From Perilla frutescens (lineage: Eukaryota > Streptophyta > Magnoliopsida > Lamiales > Lamiaceae), in contig BRKX01000002.1 of NCBI GenBank assembly GCA_026008535.1, forward strand, positions 58,711,170 to 58,775,169: a stretch of DNA of 64,000 nt, written 5' to 3'. The position numbers and the translations under genes are program-made. The notes below the pieces were generated by a model. It did no database searches. It was not told the origin of the DNA and saw only the letters and a program-made list of their open reading frames with translations. Positions 49,440 to 62,063 of the stretch are shown piece after piece (the stretch's first letter is position 1; every line of letters begins with the position of its first letter).

Positions 49440-49790
49440 CGATGTTGAAATTAAAATAAATGTATCCCTATTATGCTTGTATATGATATGCAGGTGCTAT
49501 TGATGACACCCTTCGGATTATTTGATGATGGCCTATAGGCTTTATGTTTATGATGACTCCCTCTGGGTAATTTATGATGGCTTACGAGTTCTATATATAT
49601 ATTGATGACACCCTCCGGGTTATTATGATATGACGGTCTACGGGCACTATGCTATGATGACTTGTTATGTTATGTATTTATATAATTTGGATAAATGCGG
49701 ACCCCACTGAGTTACTAGCACTCACCTCAAAGCTGTTTATTTTTCAGGCTAAGGAAGCTTAGACAATGACGTGGAGACAGGGTGATGGTT
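49440..49790. repeat. LTR-like fragment with three ~45-bp tandem units
   Basis: Units of the type TGATGACACCCTTCGG + ATTTGATGATGGCCTATAGG repeat three times with changes (about 49499-49655), and are followed by CCCACTGAGTTACTAGCACT and a TTTATTTTTCAGG stretch. This arrangement resembles the 3' part of chromovirus (Tekay-like) LTRs. No coding part accompanies it. The family assignment is a guess from pattern. Confidence 0.4.
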
Positions 49791-49962
49791 AAAATTAGGG
49801 ATGTCAATCTAGTTCGAAACTGATGGGCCGGCCCGAACCACCCGAAAAAAGGTGGGTTAGGGTCAATTTTTTTAGGACCGAATTGAATTTTAACCGAATG
49901 GGCTGACGGCCCAAATGGGCTAACCTAATCGGCCAGTGGGCTGGCCCGTTGGGTTGGGGGTT

Positions 49963-51356
49963 TGATGCACTATTTATTATGCACTAAACTGCAACTAACA
50001 CAGGACAATGTAATATAGCAAGCGAATCGAGTATCGTATCCACAGGGACTGATTATTTGACAATACTGAGTACTAAGCTAACAACTCTCTATTATCCAAG
50101 CCACCAATTTATGAGTTTACTAGAACTAGGCACGAATCTAAATAAAATAAAAGAACAGAAATAGAACCAACTAAACACAAGTAAATAAATTAAGCAAATA
50201 ATCAAATTCAAATAATTAATGAAATACTAATCCTAGGGAATGCAGCACACATGTATCCACTATGATTCAATTTAATCCTAATCTTTCCCAATTTTAATCC
50301 GATTAAAGGTGAGGAATCAGAAATATATCTACCTATCTCCGCCAGGTCTCAAGGTAGAAGCAGATTAACAAACAACCTATTACTTTCGTCTCTAGGTTAA
50401 TAGACTAACTCCCGATAGAACCACATATTTAAATTCCCCTACAGATTCCTTAAAACGTGTATCAAATTATTCAATTAATCCCACTAATTAATTATCTCCG
50501 CCAGGACTCAAATTAACTAGCTAGCATGCATCAATTGTGATCAGTAATTAAGTATGAAATCAAAAGCTCTTGAACAATTGAACACAATAATCGGAAGGGA
50601 AAAATAACAAGATTAAATTAAATACATAGTTTCAATCATGCTTTGCAAACCCTAGAATTAATAAAAGACCACTCACACATAATTAAAACCATATAAATCA
50701 CAGAAATAACAATAAACATTGACATAAAATAAATGTGCAATAGAATAGAAAAATCGGAATGACGATTCGTTGAATAAAACTTGAATTCTTCTTTCTTGAA
50801 TGTTCACAGCAAACCTCCAAAATAAAATAAGTTTGGAACTCTAAAATAATGAATAATGTGTGTAAAATTCGTCCAAGACAATCCTATATATACTAGGTAT
50901 CGAAAATCCGGGCCGAAAGATGAGTTCGTGGGCCGAAAACGCGTCTGGGGCCAATTCCCGTCGATCCCGCCGACCGACAAGTCCCAGCTCGCCGACCGGC
51001 GGCTGGATCGGCTAGCAATATAGAGATTTCCGCCGTTCTGGCCGCCGGTCGGTGGGTTGGCCAGCAGCTCCTGCGCCTCCATCGTTTTGCTCCGTTCTCC
51101 TTCGTTTCTCGTCCGATTGACCCGATTCAAGTTGCGTTGCGACCCTCTCTTGATCCTCTATCTTTCTAGCAACTTTCATCCTTGAATTGGATCTTGGATA
51201 AATCTCAAATTCAGCTCAAACTTGCACAAAAAACACCAAAACATCAAATAGCACACGGAAACTCGAAACTAGTATAAAAACTCAACAAATGCATGCGTTA
51301 ATCTTTGAATATGAACCATAAAACTCCTCAAATTCATTTAAAATCCATGTTTATCA
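49963..51356 (-). repeat. 3' LTR of the gag-protease retrotransposon
   Basis: Starts TGATGCAC and ends TTTATCA on the plus strand; matches 55346-56740 along its full length. Confidence 0.93.
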
Positions 51357-51369
51357 ATCCCCCAAATTT
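51357..51369 (-). other. polypurine tract of the LTR retrotransposon
   Basis: On the minus strand AAATTTGGGGGAT abuts the 3' LTR, the expected place for plus-strand priming. Confidence 0.75.
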
Positions 51370-52836
51370 GAACCATTGTTCGTCCTCGAGCAATGAAGAG
51401 AACACTAAGAAAATATAAACATGGGGAAGACAAGTAAACTCGATCACCAATGCTTCACGAGCAAGGTCGAAACAATTTAATTTTATAAATTCAACATCCA
51501 TCAACTCATCCAAATCTCAGCATAATTAATATCCGTAAAGAAAGCATGAACCTCACCGGCATGTGTATCGCTCGTCTCACAAGTGTATAAAATAACGCTC
51601 ATCGAATCAAATGCAAATGCAAAAGTGTTACCCATAGGCTTGCCAATCATCTAAACACTCATACTCAATCATAGAAGAATAAAGATCAATGAGGTCTTTG
51701 ATTTAGGATGTAATGTCAGGACATTGGTTAAGGTTAGGAATTTTTGGCTAAGCGACTCGAAAATTCAACACACTCACAACATTTTTCAACTCCAAATCCA
51801 AGTATGGATATACAATCCATCTTCTAACTCTTTCCAACTCCCTTACACATCAAACATTCATTGTGCATAACTTCATATTCTCTTTTGCTCCTCTCAACAA
51901 GAAATATACAAATAAGCCAACAAATAGCAAACATTCTCAATTGCTACCTTTCAATATTTGACTCTTTTTTTTTCTTTTCTTTTTTTCATTTTCGAGCCTA
52001 TAAGAATATTTTTCACCCCACTTTCACCAACTCCATTCTTTCCCCCATAAAAACACTATTTTCCACAACAAGATACCCTTATTCACCTTTCGAACCCCTA
52101 TCATCCAAGTTCATGAACAAAAGGCAATTATGGCTCAAACTGGCTAGCAAAGGTCGATTTTTCGGTTAGTGTTTAGGAATTAATGTGGCTATGAAAAGAT
52201 GGCCTCAAATCACTTCTAAATTCTACATATAATCAAGCTTATTCGAATAGAAACCATGGCAAGTTCTAGACACACCAAAGCATGCATGACAAACACTCAT
52301 GAAGGAAATCAAACTGTGCATTGATATACAGTTAAGGCTAAAAAACTCACAGGACTATTCATGCTTCATTTAGTTCAATTTCAAGTACATCAATTCAAAT
52401 AAGTCAATATTAATCAAATTCATGCAATCTTCTCACGATAATGCTCCTTTTCATCATTAGCATTTCACGAGTTCACCACAACATGACTTTCAACAACCAA
52501 AACAAAAGACTCAAAGAAAAAAACACGTGCCAAACATATCAAATCCATCCCTCTCCCCCAAACTTATTCAACTGCAAAGAGAATAAGTTTGGAAGGAACA
52601 AAATCAAGATGTGTTTGGAACGAACTCACCATACACCAATATGGAGAAAAGAATATTGAAACCGGCATGGATGATATCGAATTAGCTTTGGGCTCCAAAA
52701 TGTCTTCCTACATGTTAGCACACGAAAAAAAACACAAAACAAAAGAAAAATAAAGAAAAACAAAGCAAGTAAAATGATGGGTTACCTCCCATCCAGTGCT
52801 TTATTTAACGTCTTTAGCTAGACGATACCTCATCAG

Positions 52837-55160
52837 TCAACGAGGTCGAAAACAGCACTCTAACCAACGGAATTGTCGCCCCTTTCGAGGACTACTATTC
52901 CCTGCCACTGTTGGCTTCTTTGGTGCCACTGCAACGAGCATAGCTCCTTTCACATTCTTCTTTCGGAAGATCCGAAATTTAACTCTCATCTTCTTTGGAG
53001 TTAGAGCTGCAGAAAATCCTCCATCGTCTTGTAAAACCATGCACATCTTAGATAATTGTGCTCTTGGAACTGCATGGATAGATATCTTTGGGGCCTTCAT
53101 CACTGGCTTCTCTTTCGGCTTGTCAGTCAGATCATCCATGAAGCTATGGGCCAAACTCACATCATCACATTGCGGGATTTTCTTTGGTGGAGGATTTCGA
53201 AAAATGACTCTTTCTCTATCAATCCCCAAAGTCATCACACCTCTCTTCATGTCCAACTCCGCTTCACAGGTTGCTAGAAACAGTCTGCCCAAGATTAAAG
53301 GCATCTTAGGGTCTTCGGGCATATCCAACACCACAAAATCAACAGGGAACACCAAATTTGCAACTTTGACAAGCACATCTTTGATAACACCTCGTGGCTT
53401 GGCATATGATCTATCGGCCATCTGGACTCTCAAATCAATCTCTTTCAAAGCTCCCAATTGCAGCCTCTTGTACACAGTGAGAGGCATCAAATTAATGCTA
53501 GCTCCAGAATCGCATAGCACTCTCTCAAAATAAGATCTCTCAATCTTCACAAGAATAGTGAAGCTACCCGGATCTGTCATCTTCAACGGCATCTTCTTCT
53601 GCAGCCAATCACTGTACTCTTCCGCCAAATGGACCATCTCCACATCCTCTATCTTTTTCTTTCTCGAGATGGCCTTTTTCAAAATTCTAACTCCATCAGG
53701 AAAACCTCGTAAAGTATCTAGAAGAGGGATATTGATGTGTACCTTCTTGAAGATGTCAAACAAATGATCAACAGCAGAATTTGGAGCAGGGGGAAGAGGC
53801 TCAGGTGACGCCACTTTTGGAGCGGTAGGAGGCGCCACATTTGGTGCTGGTGAAAGAGCGGCGCCGGACACCACCTGAATGGCATTGCATTGCGCATTTG
53901 GATTGACCTCTGTGTGACTCGGAAACTGTCCCGGCTTGTGCTGTGTGGCAACTTGATTTACCAATTGACTCACTTGGACTTCCAACATATTCACTTGCTT
54001 GGATAAGGCACTCACGGTCCCCTCTATTTGTGCAATCTTTGTGCCGGTGGCCCCGATGAAACTGTTTTGATTAGCAATCAACTGTGCCACCATATCTTCC
54101 AATGATGGCTTTTTTGGCTCAGCGGGAGCTGCAGTAGGAGCAACAAAACCCGGAGGTGGCAAGGCATTGTTGGGATTCGAATAGGAAAAGTTCGGGTGAT
54201 TCCTATTGCTTGGATGATACGCCGGATTGTTGGTCTGGAATCCCTGCGGTCCGTTATTGTAAGTGCCGCAATTGTAGTTTCTCTGATTGACAAAGTTAAC
54301 ACTTTCCACCGTAGAGAGCTCTGAACCTTGTCGCTTCTCGAGCACTTGTTTCTTCAGTATTTCAACTTCAGCCCTCAAATCATCCACGCCAAACTCAGCC
54401 ACTGCAGCTGCTAGCCTTGTCTCTCGCCTCTCCATCGGCCACTGATAACTGGTAGCTGCCATCTCTTCAATAATTCACAGTGCTTCGGCTACAGTGCGAT
54501 TCACCAGACATCCTCCAGCTGAGGTGTCAACCAATCTCTTTGTATTGATCGTCAAACCACTGTAGAAGTGTGTGACTTGTTGATCAATGCTAAATCCATG
54601 TTGTGGACAAGACGCAAAAGGTCTCTGTACCTTTCCCAAGCTTCATAAATGGACTTATCCCCCATCTGAGAGAAATGAGTAATATCTGCAATGATCTTCT
54701 GCACCTTTGATGGAGGGAAATACTTAGCAAGGAACGCCTGACACATTTGATCCCATGTGGTAATGGACGCCTTGTCCAAACTCTTGAACCACTCCTTAGC
54801 TCGGTCCCTTAGTGAGAAGACGAACATCCTCATGCGAATGATGTCGTCGCTGACACCATTCATTTTGATAGTGTCACAGATATCCAAGAATGCATCCAGA
54901 TGAGCATTTGGATTTTCTGTAGCCCATCCACCGAACTGCTGTGCAGCTACCATGTTGATTAACGCAGGCCGGAGCTCAAAATTGTTGGCATTGATGCCGC
55001 CACCCCAGCCAGCACCTAAGTATCTGTCTGTTGGAGCCCGATACAACTTGTTTAGAGCAGCTGCTTCCGGTTCGGGCTCCGTCTGTTGAGCAAGTCGCTG
55101 CTCCATCTCTTGCAGTCTTCTAGCCAATGCTTCCATCTTAGTCTCGTTGTTGGCTGCCAT
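52837..55160 (-). CDS. retrotransposon gag and aspartic protease, interrupted once
   Basis: The gag part (55160-54552) starts MAANNETKMEALARRLQEME (coiled coil) and has the Retrotrans_gag region: DAFLDICDTIKMNGVSDDII, LRDRAKEWFKSL, WDQMCQAFLAKYFPP. The frame ends in TSTVV near 54552 and reopens at 54462 (MAATSYQWPMERR), so a small break separates the parts. The second part (to 52837) holds a long Pro- and Asn-rich stretch, a coiled coil (NQNSFIGATGTKIAQIEGTV) and a retropepsin with the catalytic motif LCDSGASINLMPL and the later MPLILGRLFLATCEAEL. No CCHC knuckle is evident. Such proteins could package RNA only with enzymes supplied by a partner element. Confidence 0.85.
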
Positions 55161-55321
55161 CTCTACTTTTTCAATCTGCGCTCCTTATTCCTCTGTCTAG
55201 GGGCTCGACCAGGGGAATTAGGAACAGGGTCTACGTGTGGCTGTGTAGACCTTGTTTTCATACACTACCTGAAGTAATAAATTATTGTCAGTAATAATAT
55301 TAGTATAAAAATCAAAATCAG

Positions 55322-55339
55322 TCCCCGGCAACGGCGCCA
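55322..55339 (-). other. primer-binding site, complementary to tRNA-Asp
   Basis: Plus-strand TCCCCGGCAACGGCGCCA equals the 3' end of plant tRNA-Asp including CCA; it is six bases from the 5' LTR. Confidence 0.9.
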
Positions 55340-55345
55340 AAAAGT

Positions 55346-56740
55346 TGATGCACTATTTATTATGCACTAAACTGCAACTAACACAAGACAATGCAATATA
55401 GCAAGTGAATCGAGTATCGTATCCACAGGGACTGATTATTTGACAATACTGAGTACTAAGCTAACAACTCTCTATTATCCAAGCCACCAATTTATGAGTT
55501 TACTAGAACTAGGCACGAATCTAAATAAAATAAAAGAACAGAAATAGAACCAACTAAACACAAGTAAATAAATTAAGCAAATAATCAAACTCAAACAATT
55601 AATGAAATACTAATCCTAGAGAATGCAGCACACACGTATCCACTATGATTCAATTTAATCCTAATCTTTCCCAATTTTAATCCGATTAAAGGTGAGGAAT
55701 CAGAAATATATCTACCTATCTCCGCCAGGTCTCAAGGTAGAAGCAGATTAACAAACAACCTATTACTTTCGTCTCTAGGTTAATTTACTAACTCCCGATA
55801 AAACCACAGATTTAAATTCCCCTACAGATTCCTTAGAACGTGTATCAAATTATTCAATTAATCTCACTAATTAATTATCTCCGCCAGGACTCAAATTAAC
55901 TAGTTAGCATGCATCAATTGTGATCAGTAATTAAGCATGAAATCAAAAGCTCTTGAACAATTGAACACAATAATCGGAAGGGAAAAATAACAAGATTAAA
56001 TTAAATACATAGTTTCAATCATGCTTTGCAAACCCTAGAATTAATAAAAGACTACTCACGCATAATTAAAACCATAGACATCACAGAAATAACAATAAAC
56101 ATTGACATAAAATAAATGTGCAATAGAATAGAAAAACCGGAATGACGATTCGTTGAATAAAACTTGAATTCTTCTTTCTTGAATGTTCACAGCAAACCTC
56201 CCGAATAAAATAAGTTTGGAACTCTAAAATAATGAATAATGTGTGTAAAATTCATCCAAGACAATCCTATATATACTAGGTATCGAAAATCCGGGCCGAA
56301 AGATGAGTTCGTGGGCCGAAAACGTGTCTGGGGGCCAATTCCCGTCGATCCCGCTGACCGACAAGTCCCAGCTCGCCGACCGGAGGCTGGATCGGCGAGC
56401 AATACAGAGATTTCCACCGTTCTGGCCGCCGGTCGGCGGGTTGGCCGGCAGCTCCTGCGCCTCCACCGTTTTGCTCCGTTCTCCTTCGTTTCTCGTCCGA
56501 TTGACCCGATTCAAGTTGCGTTGTGACCCTCTCTTGATCCTCTATCTTTCTAGCAACTTTAATCCTTGAATTGGATCTTGGATAAATCTCAAATTCAGCT
56601 CAAACTTGCACAAGAAACACCAAAACATCAAATAGCACACGGAAACTCGAAACTATTATATAAACTCAACAAATGCATGCGTTAATCTTCGAATATGAAC
56701 CATACAACTCCTCAAATGCATGTAAAAGCCATGTTTATCA
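55346..56740 (-). repeat. 5' LTR of the gag-protease retrotransposon
   Basis: Same ends and length as the left LTR. The GC-rich block (about 56280-56480) is the most conserved-looking part and lies where transcription signals would be read on the minus strand. Confidence 0.93.
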
Positions 56741-57404
56741 GGGTTTCTTTGAAAAAAATATATTTACTTAAAACTCAATCTTCAACCCTAAATGCTAGAG
56801 ATAACTGAGAAGCGATCGCCACCTATTTCAATCATATATTATCTTAAGCTAGAATTGAGGTTGAATAATTTGTGAAGTTGTGGTTTAATGGTTACTTTGA
56901 TTCTTCTTTCCAAATAGGTTGAAAATTTTGTGTTTGTTGATTTCTATTTTTTTTTTCAAAGATAACGATTGAATAAATAAAATAATGATTTCAGTTCAAT
57001 AAACTACTAGGATATAAAATTGGTTTGAAAATTAACCATAAACATGTGCTTAAAATTTATAGTTTGATGGGCTATTTTCAATTTCATTATGTAAAAAGTG
57101 TGAAGACTTATATTTTATTTGAGAATTTACCTTTTTGGATTCGTTCTTGCTTGATTTGGATATAGTCATAATTTTTTGGTTCATTTTTTCCGATAATGCA
57201 GCTTCAATTGAGCTTTGGAGTTGTATTAATAACTACTGGGTATTTTTTTCATGGGGCTAGAAAAGAATTTAATTTTTATCTGAAATATGTCGGCCTGATG
57301 AGTTAGCCCGAAAACCAAAGTGTTAGGGCCAAGAATTTTTAGCCCGAAAAAATTTCGACCCGAAATAGCTCAAACTGAATAGCCCGATAACCCGATAGGG
57401 TTGG

Positions 57405-58766
57405 TGATTAGGTTGTTATTTCGTATATATTTCAAGTCATTTTTGGTGTATTTTTGCGTAGTTACTCACCCCTTGGTCAAGTTTTGTGGAAGAATTGTGT
57501 CTTGTGGTTGATTTCAGGTGGTTGACATGGAAGTGGAGGTATTGGCATTGTTTTGGAGGGTTTGGACACAATTGGATTGAAGAAAGCTGAAGAGTTTGGA
57601 AAGCAGTCGGTATGGGCATACCGACTGGTGGACTGGGTGAATATTTGGACTGGAAATAGTGGATATCCATCAGCTGTGGGCCATGGACGATTTTGGGCTA
57701 TTTTTATTACTGTTGGACTTTATTTTTATTATTTTCCTAGTTGGATTAGGATTAGATTTCTTTTATTAATTAATTAGTTAAGGATTTGGATAAAAGACTT
57801 CTAGATAGAGTAGGACTCTAATATATCAGTATCCATAGCAGTACAAGAATTTGAATCGCCAGATACAGAAAAAAAGGGACGCCAGGAACGAATTCTCTCT
57901 CTGCAGTACACGATTTCATTCAATTTTCATTCTTCTTTTCATAATTTCTTCTTTTCAATTAATTTCTGAATTGCAATTCCAAGTATGAATTCAAGCTAAA
58001 CGCGTTCTATTCCGGTGAAGATTAACAAATCCCTGGTATAATTATTCTGTGAGATCTAAATGTTCTTTTTGCTTTAATTAATTGCATGTATCTGTGATTC
58101 TCTGCATTTAAAGTTGTTAATTGTTTCGATTCTGCTAGGTAGTTGCAAATATTTAGTAGATCGGGATTAATTAGTAGCCAATTAAATCGGCCATCTGTAA
58201 TTGTGGTTTAGGTTTAATTAGTGGTACAACGATTCTTCAGAATCGAGGGAAGAGCAGTCTTAATTCGACAGTCCTGTGTCAAAGTTTGTTGGTTTTGAAT
58301 TGGGTTTCTCTAGTGCATAAAGCTGTCGGCTCATTAAATCTATAGAGTGTCTCTTACGGTTGTCAGTCGATTAGGGAAATAATTAGTGAAGTGTCTTCCT
58401 AGTTATCGAGAAGCTAAGGGGAAATTAGGTTGCGTCAGTAAGTGTCTTCGGTGGCTATAACTGGTTTGCATGCATTAATTGGAATTATCTTTGCATCGAT
58501 GATCGGAATAATTAAGCTAGGGTAGAGTTAATTGGAAGCCGGAATACCCTTTAAATCTGTTAAGAAATCTACATTTGTTTAATTGCTTTTACATTTGGTT
58601 TTTACATTATAATCAAGATATTCGTCTAGAAAGTTGGTTACTGCAAACTGAAGATTCGAATAGTTCTCACCGGTCCTTTGGGAGACGATCTTGCTTGCTA
58701 CTATTCTGGGTAGTTTGGGCATACCGACTGCGTGTCGGATTATTTTTGGTGAAAAACGACGCACCA
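57405..58766. mobile_element. solo LTR with 5-bp target duplication
   Basis: A 1362-bp block that starts TGATTAGG and ends GACGCACCA is bounded by GTTGG on both sides (57400-57404 and 58767-58771). It interrupts hAT subterminal sequence that is continuous on either side. It has no coding capacity and contains GGGCATACCGACTG twice (57614, 58718). This is the expected product of recombination between the two LTRs of one retrotransposon. It is unrelated to the LTRs at 49963 and 55346. Confidence 0.85.
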
Positions 58767-58807
58767 GTTGGCCCGAAACCGACGGTTTAGCCCGTTTGAC
58801 ATCCCTA

Positions 58808-59484
58808 GTCAAGACTAATTAAATATTATTTCAATTAAAATATTGTTTCATCTGTATTAAACTCTATTATTTGAATAAATGAGATATTTCTATTTCTATT
58901 GAGTATTTAGTATTGTTATTTATGTTCTTGATTATGTATTTTTCATTTGTTATTTCAATTGTTGTTATTTATGTTATTGGTTTGTCGTATTTTGAAATTT
59001 TATTAGTTTTTAATTTTATGAGTTTTTTTCTCATTTGTGTTATTATTTTATTTTAATTTTAATAAGTTAATATAATTCGTAAAATTATATTTAAAAATAA
59101 TTATATATAATATTGTGGGTGAATGATCAGGGTGGTCATTGATAAAATATCAAAATTTAAACGTGGCAGGGTTATGAATTATGATGAGTAATAATGAGGA
59201 GGAAAAATTAGAAATGAATTAAAGATTTAAAAAGTTGGATGAGTAATAATGATGTTGTACCATTAAAAATTATGGCTTCAACGCTTTTTGAAGTGCTTAA
59301 ATACGAAGTGAAGCATGGGCTACAGAAGGCCCAATTGGTGTCGAGCCCAAGCCCAACAAAAAATGGAAAGAAGCAAAACGAAAGAACGATCGAGACCGGT
59401 TGTCGCTGATTGTAATATTTCCAATGTTTTATCCTCGACATGACATAACACTCATCACAGACGGAGAGAAAGAGAGGAGAAGAA
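58808..59484. other. AT-rich spacer and promoter region of the Cys-rich gene
   Basis: No repeat structure or gene is seen. The last 100 bp before the start become GA-rich (GAGAGAAAGAGAGGAGAAGAA), a leader-like composition. Confidence 0.5.
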
Positions 59485-62063
59485 ATGATTCCGACGCAGT
59501 GGGCGCCTCCGTGTAACACCCAATGCACCCACAAATACGCCGCTCTTATGCAGATTCCGTGTATTTTTCTCTCTCCTATCCCTTTTTAATTGATTCACAT
59601 CCTCTCTCTCTCTCTCTCTCTAATTTCCGAGCTTTTATTTGCTTTCCGATTAATTTCTCTTGTTCATGATCCAATTTATTGTGTGATGAGCTCAATGATT
59701 TATATGCTGAGGGGTAAGCTGGATTGTGGTAATTTCTGTTCAAATTGTGACAAACTTCCTCCATTTTCTTAAATTTTATAGGTCTATCAAGAGGAGGATT
59801 GAGTGGTATTCGAGTATATAAGAATAATTGATTATAATCGTATCAGCTTTTCATGTTTAACTTTGAGCCTATGAGCTATAAAGCAAAAAAAAAAAAAAAG
59901 GTAGTTCGTTGATGTATAAAGTACAAACAGTGAGTGGTCAGATTGTAGCAGAATGAAATAAAAATAATAGCAGGAATATCTATGCTTTGTGTTACAATCA
60001 TGATCTTGGCTTAAACGTATGATGTGTGGTATATGGTTCTTCACAAGCATAAGTTGAAAAGGCATTCCTGACGTGTAGTTTTGGATTCCATCTTTTCTTA
60101 ATGGGAAGGATGTGTAGGAGGGATTCTAAAATGGAAGGGGAGGGACAGAAAAAAGGGATTTCATTTAATGTCGGTAGGCTCAAAATATTGGTAAATCAAT
60201 GAAGTTAATGTGGGAAGTGGAAATACTGGGACAATTCGAAGATTTACATGCAGTATTCATTTGTTATCTCCATATATTATTGATCGTGTTCCATGGATTC
60301 ATCTTTTGGGAAATTCGTTTATGGTGCATTTCTTCATTTTAAGGGGCAATATAACTAGCCAATGCCAATCTTATTACATGTTCATGACTTCATGCAGGGA
60401 GAGTATTTTGCAAAAAAGGGTGTGATGCTGATGGTGAAACATGGGATGAATGTAAGTTAGACTCTGCTGTGCCAATTATTGAAGTTTCGTTGAATCTTTC
60501 TTTAATCATTTTAATTTATTAATAGTATCTAGTAGCATCCCCATGCATGGGACAATACCATCTTTTTTTGTCTGCCCCTGGATGTTATATTCATATCGAG
60601 CATTTACTTTTTTCACTCATATGAAAACTTTAATATAGGATGAATATTATGATGCGCTAGATTCTAATTTATGATTTCAACCGGAATTTTTTCTGACCGT
60701 AGTAGCAAGTGTCCTTTCATACTTCCAAGGAAAATTAATAACTAATTTTGTCAGCAGTCGGAATGAGTATGACCTGTCATTATACTTCATAGTTGTATCA
60801 TATCTGGATATTAAAAGGAAGAGATAACCATGTGTCAATGTATTAAGGTTTGGGAGAATGTGATGAGATATGCTACAAAGACCCAGTTCTGAAAGACCAG
60901 CAATGGAGTGCTTATATTGATCGCTCTCCTGGTTCTGCCAGCTACTCGGAGGTTTATTCTGCATTGAGTTTTTCAATTCTATTGTGCTTTTCATTTCTCC
61001 TTCTCATTGCATCTCTCCATGTTTCAGCATGAAGTCATTGGTTATTAGTAATTACATTACCTGGTTGATGATTCGATAGAATTGGTACTGTGCTTTTAAG
61101 AGCATTGTTTTGAATCTTGGCTATATTTTACCTTATTTTTGCTCCTTTCATTATGCTTGACAGGATTGCTTTCGCGCTTGTGTATCTGGCTGTGGCTATA
61201 AGGTAGGTTTGACTCTGATTCATGACTTCTGGTTTATTTGTGAGTTATATTCAACCATTCATGTAGGTTAATACATTGGTAAATGAAATTTAAACACATA
61301 TCTGCAGAGATCTTTATAGTCACGGAATGTTAGCATGTGACTCTTATGGGCTTGATTTCTCTTCTAATGTTCAAAACAATGATTGCTGCCATTGATAATT
61401 GTTAAATGAAAATGTTCAGTAGTGCTTAAGTAGCTTCTGCAAGTGCTCGAACTTCTTCAGTCCTTTTCTTAGTCCTGAAGATGGCAATATCATGCCACTA
61501 GTCATTTTTGTTGGGATTACTACAAATAATGCACTCGAATCTGTCTGTTACTGATAGAATAGCTAACTGATCTTGTTATTTTCAAGCACAGTGATATTGA
61601 AGCCATCTGACATTGTAGAACTTGCATTGGTATCTATTTTCATCAGATCTCGACTGTATTTAATAACTTGCTTTCTTGTACTGTTTATGCAAAGGGTGTT
61701 TTTAGAATCAAGAAACAGATTTTCAATTTTTCTCAAGCTGTTACGGGATTTTCCTTGGTTTTGGCAATGTGTGTCCAATTGATTTATTTACTTTTCATAG
61801 AGCCTCACTATGGTACTGATAAAATTGACACACACCTTACATTATCTATTTCGTCCGTATTTTAGTTTGCCTTCAAGTAACATGTTTTTGGTTGGTAACA
61901 GTTTGAGGTCCCCACAGAGAAAGTCAATCAAGTTCATTCAAGACCACCAAAGAGTCCAGTAGAAGAGAAACCAGCAGATGATCCCCCGGCTGCTGAATCC
62001 AGGCGAGCCAATGTAGCGAAGACGAAGCCCAATCCAGATGAGGTACCTAGCACTTCTGCATAA
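59485..62063 (+). CDS. conserved plant Cys-rich protein with repeated CX3C motifs, function unknown
   Basis: Five exons: 59485-59560, 60398-60451, 60848-60951, 61164-61202 and 61902-62063, all in frame, 144 residues. I recognise the family as a conserved uncharacterised plant protein (starts M..TQWAPPC..QCTHKYAAL.QIPWRVFCKKGCDADG). All ten cysteines sit in CX3C spacing: 10/14, 30/34, 44/48/52 and 80/84/88 (CNTQC, CKKGC, CLGEC, CDEIC, CFRAC, CVSGC). The last third is Pro- and Lys-rich and ends EVPSTSA. There is no signal peptide or membrane segment. CX3C pairs occur in intermembrane-space proteins that are oxidatively folded, but the spacing between pairs here differs from small Tims, so that parallel is only a suggestion. 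The gene is intact; intron 1 carries a (CT)n tract near 59602-59621. Confidence 0.93.

Larger units (their letters stand above)
49963..56740 (-). mobile_element. non-autonomous gag-protease LTR retrotransposon with two LTRs
   Basis: Two LTRs (49963-51356 and 55346-56740, about 1.39 kb each, starting TGATGCAC and ending TTTATCA) enclose 4 kb. GGGTT on both sides (49958-49962, 56741-56745) is a perfect 5-bp target duplication. Reading the minus strand, the 5' LTR is the right one; next to it lies a primer-binding site matching tRNA-Asp, and before the 3' LTR is a polypurine tract. It encodes gag and an aspartic protease but no reverse transcriptase, RNase H or integrase. The tRNA-Asp site is typical of the Athila/Tat branch of Ty3/Gypsy. 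The LTRs differ at roughly 3% of positions by eye, so insertion is not very recent. Confidence 0.93.
49796..58807. mobile_element. hAT-type element interrupted by two LTR-retroelement insertions
   Basis: The left end is TAGGGATGTCAAT and the right end its inverse (GTTTGACATCCCTA), with GCCCGA-rich subterminal DNA on both sides. The element has been split by an LTR retrotransposon (49963-56740) and a solo LTR (57405-58766). Removing both and one copy of each duplication leaves about 0.85 kb of hAT DNA. Flanks GTTAAAAT and GTCAAGAC agree at five of eight positions, a weak, aged target duplication. No transposase is present. Confidence 0.65.

Noticed and set aside
52796..53533. 245-residue plus-strand open frame
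   Set aside because: Antisense shadow of the retropepsin-coding part of the LTR retrotransposon; the minus strand carries the recognisable domain.
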